Source: Ancylobacter rudongensis
GTDB taxonomy: Bacteria; Pseudomonadota; Alphaproteobacteria; Rhizobiales; Xanthobacteraceae
Reading direction: 5' to 3'
Length of the DNA stretch: 64,000 nucleotides
NCBI RefSeq assembly: GCF_900100155.1
Contig: NZ_FMTP01000009.1
Location: 1 to 64,000 of the forward strand
The notes beneath the pieces are model-generated. The model had not been told where the DNA came from and ran no database searches. It worked only from the letters and a program-made list of their open reading frames with translations. The translations under genes were made by a program, and so were the position numbers. Each line of letters begins with the position of its first letter. Position 1 is the stretch's first letter. Shown one piece after another: positions 17,982 through 27,528 of the stretch.

Positions 17982-18737
17982 TCAGCCTTTCGCCAGCCAG
18001 GAGGTGAACGCCTCCATGAACATTCTCAGCACGTCGTCGACGGTCACATAGAGCAGCAGCAGCCCACCGGCCGTGACCATGGGCATGGCGATGAAATAGA
18101 CCGGGATCTGCGGGGTGAGCTTGTTGATCAGGCCGACCGCAAGGTTCACCACCACCGAATAGACCAGGAACGGGCTCGCCAGCCGCAGGCCGAGCAGGAA
18201 GGTGTCGCTCAGCCGGTCGACGAACAGGCCGAGCGAGCCGCCCGCCGGGAAGGCGCCGGCGGGCGGCAGGCGGGAATAGGATTCGACGATCGCCCGCAGG
18301 ATTTCCCAGTGCTGCTCGGTGGCGAACAGCAGCGCGGTGGCGGACAGGGTCATCAGCGTGGCGATTTCCGGCATCTGGCCGTCGTCCTCGCCCATCATGC
18401 TTGAGGGAGTGGACAGGCCAACGGCCTGCGCCGCCGCCGTCATCAGGGTCTGGAGGGCGAGGAAGAAGATGCGGGCCAGCAGGCCGATCATGCCGCCCGT
18501 CGCCAGCTCGCCGCCGATCGCCAGCAGCAGCTGGGCCTGCGACAGGCCCGCCACCGTGCGGGCGATGTCGTCGCCGAGCAACGGGGTGAGGGCGTAGGAA
18601 ATGGCGAGCGCCAGGAACAGCCGGATCTTGGCCGGCAGCCGGCTGCTGGAAAAGGCCGGCATCAGCATGAAGCAGGCGCCGATGCGGCAGAAAATGAGGA
18701 AAGCCGCGACCAGCGGCGCCTCGGTGAGCGTGTTCAC
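17982..18737 (-). CDS. fliR: Flagellar export gate protein FliR
   Basis: This 251-aa inner-membrane protein with about six helices is part of the FliPQR export gate core. FliR features include [18 protein letters not shown], then [16 protein letters not shown], and the conserved [19 protein letters not shown]...PVYFIAMP region. It overlaps flhA by 4 nt, and fliQ lies beyond flhA, so export genes are grouped. fliP is in the opposite operon at 40110-40886. Confidence 0.95.
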   Translation of the reverse strand: MNTLTEAPLVAAFLIFCRIGACFMLMPAFSSSRLPAKIRLFLALAISYALTPLLGDDIARTVAGLSQAQLLLAIGGELATGGMIGLLARIFFLALQTLMTAAAQAVGLSTPSSMMGEDDGQMPEIATLMTLSATALLFATEQHWEILRAIVESYSRLPPAGAFPAGGSLGLFVDRLSDTFLLGLRLASPFLVYSVVVNLAVGLINKLTPQIPVYFIAMPMVTAGGLLLLYVTVDDVLRMFMEAFTSWLAKG

Positions 18738-20818
18738 GCGATGGACCCGAGCGAGGCGATCTCGACCCCGCGCGCGATCTCCACATGCGAGAGCACCGGC
18801 AGGGCGGGGAACATGCGCTCGATGATCATCCGGACATAGGGGCGGGCATCGGGTGCGGTGACGAGGGCGAAGCTGCCGGCGCTGCGCATCCGCTCGCGGA
18901 TAGCCGCAGAGGCCTCGGTGCCGAACTGCTCGACCAGGCGCGGGTCGATGTCGAATTCCGCCACCTCGCCCTTGGCGTCGCGCTTCAGCGCCTCATGGAA
19001 GGTGAGGTCCCACTTGCCGCCCAGGCGCAGCACCTTGAGCACGCCGCCCTCGGAAAGGTCGCCGCAGATCTGCTGCGCCATCCGCATCCGCACATGCTCC
19101 ACCACCTGCTCGGAGCGCCGCGCATGCGGCACGATTTCGGCGATGGCCTCGAGGATGAGGTGCAGGTTGCGGATCGACACACGCTCGGCCAGCAGCAGCT
19201 TCAGCACCGCCTGCAGACCGGAATAGGAGATCTGCGAGGGGCACATGTCCTCGATCAGCCGCTTGTATTCGGGATCGAGCCGCTCCAGCAGCGCCCGCAT
19301 GTCCTTGTAGGAAAGGAGCTGCGCCAGATTGTTCGAGACCACCTCGCTGACATGGGTGAGCATGATCGAGAGCGCGTCGATCGGGGCGAAGCCCTCGCGC
19401 TTGACCTCCGCCGCATAGGATTCGGAGACCCACAGCGCCTTCATGCCGAAGGCCGGCTCGCGGGTCTCGTCGCCGGGCACGTCCGGGCGCGGGCCTTCGC
19501 CGATCACCACCAGCGCTTCGCCGATCCGCATTTCATGCCCGGTGATGGCGGTGCCGTGCAGCTTGATCTGGTAGTTCTTGGCCGGCAGGGTAAGCCCTTC
19601 CGAGACCTTGATGTCGGGCACCACGAAGCCGTAGCGCTCGGCGAATTTGCGTCGCATCTTGCCGATGCGGTGGGCCAGCTCCGCCGGGTTGCGCAGCACG
19701 ATGGTGGCGAGCTGCTTGCCGACGGCAACCTCGACCTCGGCGGTGCGCAGCGATTCCCGCACCGAATCCTTGCTCTCGGCGGCAACCTGCTGTTGCAGCT
19801 GCGCCTCGCGGCTCCGCTCCGCCTCCTGCTCGCGGGCGAGGTGCAGGGGCACCTTGTAGGCGATGAAGGCGAGGATGGCACCGAGCGCCGCGAACGGAAC
19901 GAGCGGAAGGCCGGGCACCAGTGCCAGGCAGAACATCAGGGCGGCGGCGACAAAGAGCGCGCGCGGATAGGCGCCCAGCTGGCCCAGCACCGCCTTTTCG
20001 GTGGCTCCCCGCGTGCCGCCCTTGGAGACGAGGAGGCCGGCGGCCAGCGAGACGATCAGCGCCGGGATCTGCGAGACCAGCCCGTCGCCGACGGAAAGGC
20101 GGGTGAAGACGTCCGCCGCCTCGCGCAGCTCCATCTCGTGGCGGGTCACGCCGATGATGATGCCGCCGAAAATGTTCACGGCGATGATGATGAGGCTGGC
20201 CACCGCCTCGCCGCGCACGAATTTCGAGGCGCCGTCCATCGAGCCGAAGAAGGAGCTTTCCTCCTCCAGCTCGCTGCGCCGGCGCTGCGCTTCCTTGTCG
20301 TCGATAAGGCCGGCATTGAGATCGGCGTCGATCGCCATCTGCTTGCCGGGGATGGCGTCGAGGGTGAAGCGCGCGCCGACCTCGGCGATGCGGGTCGCGC
20401 CCTTGGTGATGACGAGGAAGTTGACCGTGATCAGGATGACGAAGACGACGATGCCGATGACGAAATCGCCGCTCATCACCAGCTGCGAGAAGCCGCTGAT
20501 GATATGCCCGGCGGCGTGAACGCCATCGCCGCCCTCCGCCAGGATCAGGCGGGTGGTGCCGATGCCCAGCGCCAGGCGCAGCAGGGTGGCGATCAGCAGG
20601 ACGGTGGGGAAGGCGCTGAATTCGAGCGGCTTCTGAATCCACAGCGATACCATCAGGATAAGCACTGACAGCGCAATGGAAAGTGCCAGCCCGAGGTCGA
20701 TGAGGGGGGCGGGGATCGGGAGAAAGAGGACGGTGAGGATGGCAACGATGCCGACCGCAAAGCCGATATCGCGCCGGGAGGCGCGTGCGGCGGCAGGGGC
20801 AGCGGTCAATGCGCTCAT
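18734..20818 (-). CDS. flhA: Flagellar export protein FlhA
   Basis: This 694-aa nonameric export-gate subunit has eight membrane helices in the N-terminal half (about 20-310). The conserved cytoplasmic FHIPEP-type loop appears here as [22 protein letters not shown] large cytoplasmic C-terminal domain (about 350-694) binds chaperone-substrate complexes. Length is normal. It overlaps fliR by 4 nt and lies 6 nt after fliQ. Confidence 0.97.
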   Translation of the reverse strand: MSALTAAPAAARASRRDIGFAVGIVAILTVLFLPIPAPLIDLGLALSIALSVLILMVSLWIQKPLEFSAFPTVLLIATLLRLALGIGTTRLILAEGGDGVHAAGHIISGFSQLVMSGDFVIGIVVFVILITVNFLVITKGATRIAEVGARFTLDAIPGKQMAIDADLNAGLIDDKEAQRRRSELEEESSFFGSMDGASKFVRGEAVASLIIIAVNIFGGIIIGVTRHEMELREAADVFTRLSVGDGLVSQIPALIVSLAAGLLVSKGGTRGATEKAVLGQLGAYPRALFVAAALMFCLALVPGLPLVPFAALGAILAFIAYKVPLHLAREQEAERSREAQLQQQVAAESKDSVRESLRTAEVEVAVGKQLATIVLRNPAELAHRIGKMRRKFAERYGFVVPDIKVSEGLTLPAKNYQIKLHGTAITGHEMRIGEALVVIGEGPRPDVPGDETREPAFGMKALWVSESYAAEVKREGFAPIDALSIMLTHVSEVVSNNLAQLLSYKDMRALLERLDPEYKRLIEDMCPSQISYSGLQAVLKLLLAERVSIRNLHLILEAIAEIVPHARRSEQVVEHVRMRMAQQICGDLSEGGVLKVLRLGGKWDLTFHEALKRDAKGEVAEFDIDPRLVEQFGTEASAAIRERMRSAGSFALVTAPDARPYVRMIIERMFPALPVLSHVEIARGVEIASLGSIA

Positions 20819-20824
20819 GATGCT

Positions 20825-21091
20825 CTAGAATCCGGTGCCGATCCGGCCGTAGATTTCCTGGGTGAAGGCAAGAATCTGCTGGCCGATGAACGTGGCGGTC
20901 AGTGCGGTGACGACGAGCACCGCGATGATCTTGGGGATGAAGGTGAGGGTGACTTCCTGCACCTGGGTCAGCGCCTGGAACAGCGCCACCGCGATGCCGA
21001 CCAGCATCGCCACCGCGACGGCCGGGCCGGAGGCGATGATGATGGTCCAGATCGCGGACTGGACGATGTCGAGGGCGTCGGCCTCGTTCAT
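20825..21091 (-). CDS. fliQ: Flagellar export protein FliQ
   Basis: This 88-aa protein has two membrane helices (about 16-38 and 54-76) and the conserved FQALTQVQEVTLTFIPKI loop of FliQ. It forms the export gate with FliP and FliR. It starts 3 nt after the flgD stop. Confidence 0.95.
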   Translation of the reverse strand: MNEADALDIVQSAIWTIIIASGPAVAVAMLVGIAVALFQALTQVQEVTLTFIPKIIAVLVVTALTATFIGQQILAFTQEIYGRIGTGF

Positions 21092-21094
21092 CGC

Positions 21095-21493
21095 TCAGGC
21101 GATCCGGATGCCGGCGCCGAGCGTGACCTCGCGGCCATCGGTGAGGGTGGCCACCGGCGCCTCGGAGGAAATGCGCACCGACGCCACCTGCCCGGTCACG
21201 CTGCCATCGGCGCTGGTGACGGTGCGCCCGACCGCGGCATCGGCGATCTGCAGCGCCGAGGAGGTGAGGAGCTGATCGAGCTTGGCATTGGCCGCCACGC
21301 TCTGCTCGACCTGCGAGAACGAGGCGAGCTGGCCCATATACTGGGCGGTGTCCATCGGCTCGGTCGGGTCCTGGTTCTTCATCTGGGCAATGAGCAGCTT
21401 GAGGAAGGCGCTGTAGTCGAGCGTACCGCCGGCCGGCTTGGCGGCAGGGGCCGACGCGGCCGAGGCGCCGCCAAGGGCATTGATGCTGGTCAT
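21095..21493 (-). CDS. flgD: Hook cap protein FlgD
   Basis: This 132-aa protein is the short alphaproteobacterial form of the hook assembly cap. The N-terminal FlgD signature is clear: FLKLLIAQMKNQDPTEPMD, then YMGQLASFSQVEQ. The C-terminal tudor/Fn3-type domain of enterobacterial FlgD is reduced to about 60 residues. It is secreted and discarded after hook completion. A 79-nt gap separates it from flbT upstream. Confidence 0.92.
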   Translation of the reverse strand: MTSINALGGASAASAPAAKPAGGTLDYSAFLKLLIAQMKNQDPTEPMDTAQYMGQLASFSQVEQSVAANAKLDQLLTSSALQIADAAVGRTVTSADGSVTGQVASVRISSEAPVATLTDGREVTLGAGIRIA

Positions 21494-21572
21494 GGCTTGA
21501 ATTTCCCTGATGCCTTTCCCCGCACGACGGGATCCGTCGGCGGCTGGAAAGCGCGTCGAAACAACAAATGCC

Positions 21573-21971
21573 TCAGGCGGCCCTGGGCGCGTCGCAGCCG
21601 AGGATGGTGTCCTCGACGAGGAACAGGCGGCGCAGGGCGCGCAGCGCGTCGAAGAAGCGGCCGGTGTCGACGAGATCGCCGATCTGGTTCAGCGCGGCGA
21701 CCATCGATTCATTGCGGAACGAGGTGATGAGCGCCGCCAGCTGTTCGCGGAACAGGCGCTGCGCCTGCGCCATCCGGCGCGGCTCGATCAGCATCATCTG
21801 CACGACGAAATAGAGCTGGCGCAGCGGCGTGGTGGTGTCCTCGACCTGCAGCACGTGGCTCTCCAGCAGAAACGCCACATCGTTCATCAGCTCGACCGTC
21901 ACCTTGCGGTCGACGCGAATGACCGCGCCGTTGAGGAAGAGGCGTTCACCGGGCTTGAGGGAGATCTGCAT
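21573..21971 (-). CDS. flbT: Flagellin translation regulator FlbT
   Basis: This 132-aa protein starts MQISLKPGERLFLNGAVIRV, the typical FlbT opening, and carries the VVQMMLIEPRRM motif. In Caulobacter FlbT binds the 5' leader of flagellin mRNA and destabilises it until hook assembly is complete; in rhizobia it can act positively. The local flagellin gene at 41180 could be a target, which is an inference. It lies 8 nt after flaF. Confidence 0.95.
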   Translation of the reverse strand: MQISLKPGERLFLNGAVIRVDRKVTVELMNDVAFLLESHVLQVEDTTTPLRQLYFVVQMMLIEPRRMAQAQRLFREQLAALITSFRNESMVAALNQIGDLVDTGRFFDALRALRRLFLVEDTILGCDAPRAA

Positions 21972-21979
21972 CGCGCACC

Positions 21980-22327
21980 TCACATAAGTCCGTCTCGGAT
22001 GGAACGGTTGACCTCGATGAGGCCGGCGAAGTTGGAGGAGCGCTCCTGCACGATCTGGTCCGCCTCCTTGATCACCCACAGGCCGATGGAGATCAGGTTT
22101 CCGCGCAGCGTCTCGGCCAGCTCGTTATGCGGATCGCTGAGGTCGCGGATGAGGAAACCCCAGAGCTTCTGGAGATAGAGCACGGCCTGCGCGGCTTCCG
22201 GCGAGGCCGGGCCATTGGCCTGGGCGCGCGTCAGCAGATCGATGGCGTGGTCGAGCGCCAGGCGCTCTTCGTCCCGCCCTTCGGCGCTGGAGTCGCCGAG
22301 TATCTCGGCATACGAGAAGCGATACAT
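21980..22327 (-). CDS. flaF: Flagellar biosynthesis regulator FlaF
   Basis: This 115-aa helical protein has the FlaF signature LWGFLIRDLSDPHNELAETLRGNLISIGLWV. It is the alphaproteobacterial flagellin-secretion factor that works with FlbT. It sits 16 nt downstream of flgL, in the usual flgE-flgK-flgL-flaF-flbT-flgD order of Rhizobiales. Confidence 0.95.
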   Translation of the reverse strand: MYRFSYAEILGDSSAEGRDEERLALDHAIDLLTRAQANGPASPEAAQAVLYLQKLWGFLIRDLSDPHNELAETLRGNLISIGLWVIKEADQIVQERSSNFAGLIEVNRSIRDGLM

Positions 22328-22343
22328 CTGTCGACCCTTCGTC

Positions 22344-23393
22344 CTAGATGTAGTCCATGATGGACAGTTTAAGTATTCGCGCGGTCAGCGAGTAGGACAT
22401 CTCGATCTGGGTAGTCACGGTGTCCAGTCTCGTCTTGGCCTCGGCGGGATCAATGGCTTCAAGAACGTTCAGACGGCGATCCGTGGCGTCGATGGCGCTA
22501 CGCATCAGCGTGTCGGCGGCGGCGATGCGGCTCTGGCCGGAGCCGACGCGGGTGGCGATGTCGGTGACGCCGGAAATGGCGCTTCCCATCAGCGATCGCG
22601 TCTTGTCGAGCACCGTGGCCAGAGCGTCGCCCTTCAACGGGGCGGCGCCGAGCGTCGCTATCATCGTGTATGCCATCGCGAGCTTGCGCATGGCTGGCTC
22701 GTTGGCGCTCGCCCCGACCTCGATCCGGCTGGTGGAGGAAATGGCGGCGCTGCGGTTCTCGCTGCTCGCGTCCGACCAGGTGGCGCTCCAGCCGGGTTCC
22801 TCGAAAGAGGCGGCGAAGGTGGTGTCGATGAAATCGGCCAGATCGGCGGCGGGAATCTGCGCCACGGCCGGGTCTTCCAGCGGGTTGGCCGGATCGAGCC
22901 CGAAGCGGGCGGCGAAGGCGCTGGTGATCGCCGCCTGCGGGCCTTCGTCGAAACTGGCCATCGGCTTGGCGGCGCTGTTCAACCCGCCGAAGAGGTAGCG
23001 CCGACCATCGGTCAGGTTGAGCGTGGCGGTGAGGGCGTCCAGCGCCGAGCGCCCCTGCGCCGCCAGCACCCCGGCGCCGCTATTGGCATCGGAGATGCCG
23101 ACCATGGCGCTGAGGAAACGGTCGGCCTGCCCGCGAATGTCGTCGAGCCCGGTCTGGGTGCGGTCGAGCGCTGCCAGTGTGGAGGCGTTGCCGTCGATAA
23201 GGCTCTGCAGTGAGGCCTGGTCGCGCCGCAGGGTGAGGTTCTCGCCGATGCCGACGCCGAGATCGAGGCCGACATCGGCGCGCCGGCCGGTCGTCAGTTC
23301 CTGGCTGGCCTTGGCGAGCTCGGTCTGCAGCCGGGGCAGGGCGGCGCGAGGGGCATGATTGAGCGAGAGCGTGGAGATGAAGCTGGAAAACAT
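22344..23393 (-). CDS. flgL: Hook-filament junction protein FlgL
   Basis: This 349-aa protein has flagellin-like N- and C-terminal coiled-coil segments (RLQTELAKASQELTTGRRADVG at the start; TARILKLSIMDYI at the end) around a variable middle. That is the FlgL/HAP3 architecture. It joins the FlgK ring to the filament and is exported. It starts 3 nt after the flgK stop. Confidence 0.94.
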   Translation of the reverse strand: MFSSFISTLSLNHAPRAALPRLQTELAKASQELTTGRRADVGLDLGVGIGENLTLRRDQASLQSLIDGNASTLAALDRTQTGLDDIRGQADRFLSAMVGISDANSGAGVLAAQGRSALDALTATLNLTDGRRYLFGGLNSAAKPMASFDEGPQAAITSAFAARFGLDPANPLEDPAVAQIPAADLADFIDTTFAASFEEPGWSATWSDASSENRSAAISSTSRIEVGASANEPAMRKLAMAYTMIATLGAAPLKGDALATVLDKTRSLMGSAISGVTDIATRVGSGQSRIAAADTLMRSAIDATDRRLNVLEAIDPAEAKTRLDTVTTQIEMSYSLTARILKLSIMDYI

Positions 23394-23396
23394 GGC

Positions 23397-24851
23397 TTAC
23401 CTCACGGCCTGGAAGAGCGCGTCGTAGAGGCCGTTGATCACGGCGATGAGCTTGGACGAGGCCTGGTAGCTGCGCTCCAGATCGAGCTGGCGGGCATATT
23501 CCTCGTCCATGTTGATGCCGGTCGCGTTGGAAAGCGCCTTCGAGGCATGCGAGAGCAGGGCGTATTCGCTCTCTGCCGCACCGGCCGCGACCTGGCGCTG
23601 GCCTTCCAGCCAGCCGGTGGAGGCGGCGGCGAAATCGCCGAGGGTCGAACGCGCGGGGATACCCGAGGCCGGGTCGAAGTCGCGGACATCGGCCAGGGCC
23701 GTGGCGGTCGCCTGGAGCTGGTCGCCGAAGCTCGCCTGCCCGCCGGCATTGGCGACATAGGCGGCGCCATTGATGCCGCCGTCGCGCAGCAGGCTCGGGT
23801 TGCCGCCGCGCGCGGGATCGACGGCGGCATTGACGGCGAGGCGCGCGGCCAGGCCCGTGGCCTGCGCCGGCAGCGTCGCGGTGCCGTCGGTGAACAGGCC
23901 GGGCGCATCAGGCGCGCCGCTGCCGCTCTGGTCGGATTCGGCGAAGGACTGCACCAGCCCCAGCGCCATGGAATCGAGCTGGGTCTCCAGCGTCACCGCG
24001 GTGCGGTCGCGCAGCTCGGCAAGGCCGGCGATACGGCCGGAACGCAGCGGCATGGCCGCATCCGCGCCGGTGACGCTGACGCCGTCGACCATCACCGCCT
24101 GGCCGCTCATCCCCGCCGCCAGCACCGGCGTGGTCTTGAAGGTCACGGCCCGCGGCACGGTCTCGAACAGGGTGGCGCCGCCATCGGTGTAGAGCACGAG
24201 GTCGTTATTGGCGCGCGAGACGGCGGTGACGCCCATCTCCTCGGCGATGCCGGCGAGCAGCGTGTCGCGCCGGTCCAGCGCGTCGCTGACGTCGCGCCCG
24301 GCGCCGGTGCCCTTCACCACCGCGTCGTTCTCGGCGGCGAACTGCGTGAGCAGATCGTTGACCCGAACCACCGAGCGCGCCAGGCCGGAATCCGCATCGG
24401 TGCGGACGGTGCGGACGGTGGCGGCGGCGGCATTGAGCGCGGTGGCGAGGTCCTGCGCCACGGTGACGGTGCGGGCGCCGAAGGCGGGATCGTCAGGCGC
24501 ATTGGCGAATTGGGCAAGAGCATCGCCCAGCGCCCCGATGCGCGCCGCCGGCGTGCTGTCGCCAGCGGCATCGCCCATCCCGGTGCGCAGCCGGTTCAGC
24601 CCGTCGAGCACCGCCTGGCGGTCGGCGGCGTTCGAGGTCGCCCCGAGCATGCGCGTATAGAGCGCGCTGTCGCTGGCCCGCGAGACGGCGACGACATAGG
24701 CGCCGCCGGAGGCTTCCGTGGTGGTGACGGCGATCTTGCGCGAGGCGCCCGGCTGCCCCGCATTGCCGATGTTGCGCGCCGTCGTCTCGATCTGGGTCGA
24801 GGTCGCGGAGAGCGACGTGCGGGCGGTGTTGAGGGCGAGCGACAAGCTCAT
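23397..24851 (-). CDS. flgK: Hook-associated protein FlgK
   Basis: This 484-aa exported HAP1 has N-terminal SLALNTARTSLSATSTQIETTARNIGNAG, C-terminal NMDEEYARQLDLERSYQASSKLI, and the middle ALDRRDTLLAGIAEEMGV block typical of FlgK. Length is within the alphaproteobacterial range. It lies 7 nt after flgE in one operon. Confidence 0.95.
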   Translation of the reverse strand: MSLSLALNTARTSLSATSTQIETTARNIGNAGQPGASRKIAVTTTEASGGAYVVAVSRASDSALYTRMLGATSNAADRQAVLDGLNRLRTGMGDAAGDSTPAARIGALGDALAQFANAPDDPAFGARTVTVAQDLATALNAAAATVRTVRTDADSGLARSVVRVNDLLTQFAAENDAVVKGTGAGRDVSDALDRRDTLLAGIAEEMGVTAVSRANNDLVLYTDGGATLFETVPRAVTFKTTPVLAAGMSGQAVMVDGVSVTGADAAMPLRSGRIAGLAELRDRTAVTLETQLDSMALGLVQSFAESDQSGSGAPDAPGLFTDGTATLPAQATGLAARLAVNAAVDPARGGNPSLLRDGGINGAAYVANAGGQASFGDQLQATATALADVRDFDPASGIPARSTLGDFAAASTGWLEGQRQVAAGAAESEYALLSHASKALSNATGINMDEEYARQLDLERSYQASSKLIAVINGLYDALFQAVR

Positions 24852-24858
24852 GAGCGCA

Positions 24859-26115
24859 TCACCGCTTCAGGCTCATCAGCACGTCGAGCAGTTCCGAGCC
24901 GGTCTGGAACACCTTGGAATTAGCGGTGTAGTCGCGCTGGGCGCTGATCATCTCGGTGAGCTCGGACGCCATGTCGACATTCGAACGCTCGGTGGCGCCT
25001 GATACCATGGTGCCGAGCCCGCCCTCATTGGCGAAGCCGATCTGCAGGCCGCCGGATTCGCGCGTGGTCTCGAACACGTTGCCGGCCTTGGGATCGAGAT
25101 TGTCCGGGCTGGTGACGAAGGCGAGCGGGATCTTGTAGAGCGCCGACTTGCGCCCGTTCAGGTCGACGGCGGAGACGACGCCGTCCTTGTCGATGGTCAC
25201 GCTCGACACCGAGCTGGGGGCGTTGCCGTCCACCGTGGCGGTGAGCGGGGTGTAGCGGTCGGCCAGCTGGGTCATGCCGGCGAGATCGAGCGTCAGCGTC
25301 TGCCCGCCCGGCACATCAAGCACCATGGAGGCGGTGGAGGTGAGGTTGCCGAGCGCGTCGAAATCGAGGGTCTGGGTGGTGAGCGCGGCATTGGCATAGG
25401 GGAAGCCGCCGCCCACCGCCGCATCGGCACGGTCGAAGGCGGTCATCTCCCACGCGATCGGGCTGTCGCTGGTCTTGGTGAGGTAGATGTCGAGCGTCAC
25501 CTCGCCGCCGAGATTGTCGAAGGTGACCAGCGAGGATTTCTGCGAGAAGCTGGCATCGGCGGCGTTGGTGGCCGGGGTGTTGCCGGTCACGACGGCGTCG
25601 GCGGACGGCAGGTTGGCGGCGAAGGCGCCGTCGCGGGAGGGATTGGCGGCCAGCCGCACATCGGCGATGCGCACCGGCTGCAGGCCGCCGGCACCGTTCA
25701 GCACCACATTCGGGTCGCCGCCGGTGATGTCGTAGCCCATCAGCGTGAAGCCGGCGGTGTTGACGAGGTTGCCGCTCGCGGCGTCGACGGTGAAGGAGCC
25801 GGCGCGGCTGAGATAGGAAGTGCCGTTGGGATCGGACACCAGGAAGAAGCCATTGCCCTGGATCGCCAGATCGGTCGCCGAGGTGGAATAGTTCAGCGCG
25901 CCCTGCTGGCTGATCGAATGGCGCACCGCCGTGTTCACGGCGCCGGAATTATACTCGCCCGGTCCGCTCTGCAGCAGCAGGGTGGAGAATTCGGCGGAGG
26001 CGCGCTTGTAGCCGGCGGTGCCCGAATTGGCGATGTTGTCGCCGATGGTGCTCAGCTTGTTGGACTGCGCCGCCATGCCGGACACACCCGTCCGCATCAT
26101 GCCATAGAGGCTCAT
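24859..26115 (-). CDS. flgE: Flagellar hook protein FlgE
   Basis: This 418-aa hook subunit starts SLYGMMRTGVSGMAAQSNKL with the bacterial rod/hook motif IGDNIANSGTAGYK. The C-terminal block is SNVDMASELTEMISAQRDYTANSKVFQTGSELLDVL. It has FlgE length, longer than FlgG and FlgF. It is the first gene of an apparent transcription unit: a copy of the shared flagellar motif lies at 26159-26173, 43 nt upstream, and GAGGAG gives the ribosome binding site. Confidence 0.96.
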   Translation of the reverse strand: MSLYGMMRTGVSGMAAQSNKLSTIGDNIANSGTAGYKRASAEFSTLLLQSGPGEYNSGAVNTAVRHSISQQGALNYSTSATDLAIQGNGFFLVSDPNGTSYLSRAGSFTVDAASGNLVNTAGFTLMGYDITGGDPNVVLNGAGGLQPVRIADVRLAANPSRDGAFAANLPSADAVVTGNTPATNAADASFSQKSSLVTFDNLGGEVTLDIYLTKTSDSPIAWEMTAFDRADAAVGGGFPYANAALTTQTLDFDALGNLTSTASMVLDVPGGQTLTLDLAGMTQLADRYTPLTATVDGNAPSSVSSVTIDKDGVVSAVDLNGRKSALYKIPLAFVTSPDNLDPKAGNVFETTRESGGLQIGFANEGGLGTMVSGATERSNVDMASELTEMISAQRDYTANSKVFQTGSELLDVLMSLKR

Positions 26116-26158
26116 TTCATCACTCCTCGGTGTCGTTGTCGCACTTGACCGTGTCTGG

Positions 26159-26173
26159 CTTGTGCGAGACTGG
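26159..26173 (-). promoter_or_regulatory. Candidate flagellar promoter/activator motif upstream of flgE
   Basis: Read on the minus strand, this is CCAGTCTCGCACAAG. It matches the copies before motA, flgB and the DUF1217-flgF operon and has the same 43-44 nt distance to the start codon. Function is inferred from recurrence and fixed spacing. Confidence 0.55.
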
Positions 26174-26190
26174 CGTCAGCCGCGTCGGGC

Positions 26191-26218
26191 CTAGCCGCGT
26201 ATGGCTAGCCGCGTATGG
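26191..26218. repeat. 14-bp perfect tandem duplication at the fliI stop codon
   Basis: CTAGCCGCGTATGG occurs twice head to tail (26191-26204 and 26205-26218). On the minus strand the copy in 26205-26218 encodes the last residues and stop of FliI, and the second copy lies just beyond. It looks like a slippage duplication. Confidence 0.9.
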
Positions 26219-27527
26219 CTTGGGCGAGTTCGGCGAAGGGTTCGCGGCTGGGCGGGGCGTCGGCATATTGCGACAGCGCCTCATAGATGCGGGGCACCAC
26301 CTTCACCGCCTGGTCGAGCTCGGGGTCGGCGCCGGGGTGGTAGCCGCCCATCAGCCGCAGATCGCGCGTGTCCTCGAAGCGGGCGATGAGGCTGCGCAGG
26401 CGGCGGATCAGGTCGCGCTCCTCCGGGCTCCAGACGAGATCGGCGAGGCGCGAGACCGAGCGCAGCACGTTGACCGCCGGAAAGCGCCCCTGGTCGCCGA
26501 TCGCCCGGTCGAGCACGATATGGCCGTCCAGCGTGCCGCGCACGGCGTCGGCCACCGGGTCGTTATGGTCGTCGCCATCGACCAGCACCGAGAAGATGGC
26601 GGAGATCGCGCCGGCGCCGTCCGGCCCGGGGCCGGCGCGCTCCAGAAGGCGGGGCAGGGTGCTGAACACGCTCGGTGCATAGCCGCGCGCCACCGCCGGC
26701 TCGCCCGCCGCCAGGGCCACGTCGCGCGCGGCATGGGCATAGCGGGTGACGCTGTCGACGATGAGCAGGACCTGCTCGCCGCGATCGCGGAAATACTCCG
26801 CCACGGCGAAGCCCGCGCGCGGTGCCAGGCGCCGCATCATCGCGCTCTCGTCGCTGGTGGCCACCACCACCACCGAGCGGTGGCGATTGGGCGCCAGCGG
26901 TCCTTCGAGGAACTCGCGCACCTCGCGGCCGCGCTCGCCGACCAGGGCAATGACGATGGTATCGAAGCCCTCGCAGCGGGCCAGCATGGCGAGCAGGGTC
27001 GACTTGCCGACGCCCGAGCCGGCGAAGATGCCGATGCGCTGACCCTCGCAGAGCGGGGTGAACAGGTCGATCACCCGGACGCCGGTGCGCAAGGGCTTGT
27101 GGATGCGCGCCCGCGTCATCGCCTCCGGCGGATCGGCTTCGAGCGCGCGCGCCTCGTCGCCCAGGGTGAGCGGGCCGAGCCCGTCCAGCGGCTGGCCCAG
27201 CGCGCCGATCACCCGGCCTTTCCAGTCGGCATGCGGGCGGAAGGCGAGGGTGCGCGCCAGATGCGCCGGGGCGCCGAGGCCGATCGGCACCCGCTCGTCA
27301 AAGGGCTTCACCGTGGCGCCGCCCTCGTCGAGCCGCACCACCTCGCCGATCAGCTGGCGCCCGCCGGCCTCCACCCCGACGCAGGCGCCGAGGGTGAGGT
27401 GGGAGGACAGGCCCGCCACGCGAAAATGCGTCGGCGTCACCTCGCGCACCACGCCCGAGACGCGCACGAAGGGCAGGTCGTCGAGGCCCGACTGAACGGC
27501 GCTCTCCAGGCGCGTCAGCGCGTTCAT
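26205..27527 (-). CDS. fliI: Flagellum-specific ATPase FliI
   Basis: This 440-aa F1-beta-like ATPase of the flagellar type III export apparatus has Walker A GIFAGSGVGKSTLLAM (about 160-175) and Walker B VLLIVDSVTRYAHA. The central block GYAPSVFSTLPRLLERAG is typical of FliI/YscN. It starts 1 nt after the flgF stop. The partner FliH is probably the product of 44317-45000; FliJ is not clearly identified. A 14-bp duplication overlaps the stop codon. Confidence 0.96.
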   Translation of the reverse strand: MNALTRLESAVQSGLDDLPFVRVSGVVREVTPTHFRVAGLSSHLTLGACVGVEAGGRQLIGEVVRLDEGGATVKPFDERVPIGLGAPAHLARTLAFRPHADWKGRVIGALGQPLDGLGPLTLGDEARALEADPPEAMTRARIHKPLRTGVRVIDLFTPLCEGQRIGIFAGSGVGKSTLLAMLARCEGFDTIVIALVGERGREVREFLEGPLAPNRHRSVVVVATSDESAMMRRLAPRAGFAVAEYFRDRGEQVLLIVDSVTRYAHAARDVALAAGEPAVARGYAPSVFSTLPRLLERAGPGPDGAGAISAIFSVLVDGDDHNDPVADAVRGTLDGHIVLDRAIGDQGRFPAVNVLRSVSRLADLVWSPEERDLIRRLRSLIARFEDTRDLRLMGGYHPGADPELDQAVKVVPRIYEALSQYADAPPSREPFAELAQAIRG

Positions 27528-27528
27528 C

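Noticed and set aside
18785-20668. 627-codon plus-strand frame opposite flhA
   Set aside because: Antisense shadow of a highly conserved gene; no recognisable domain.
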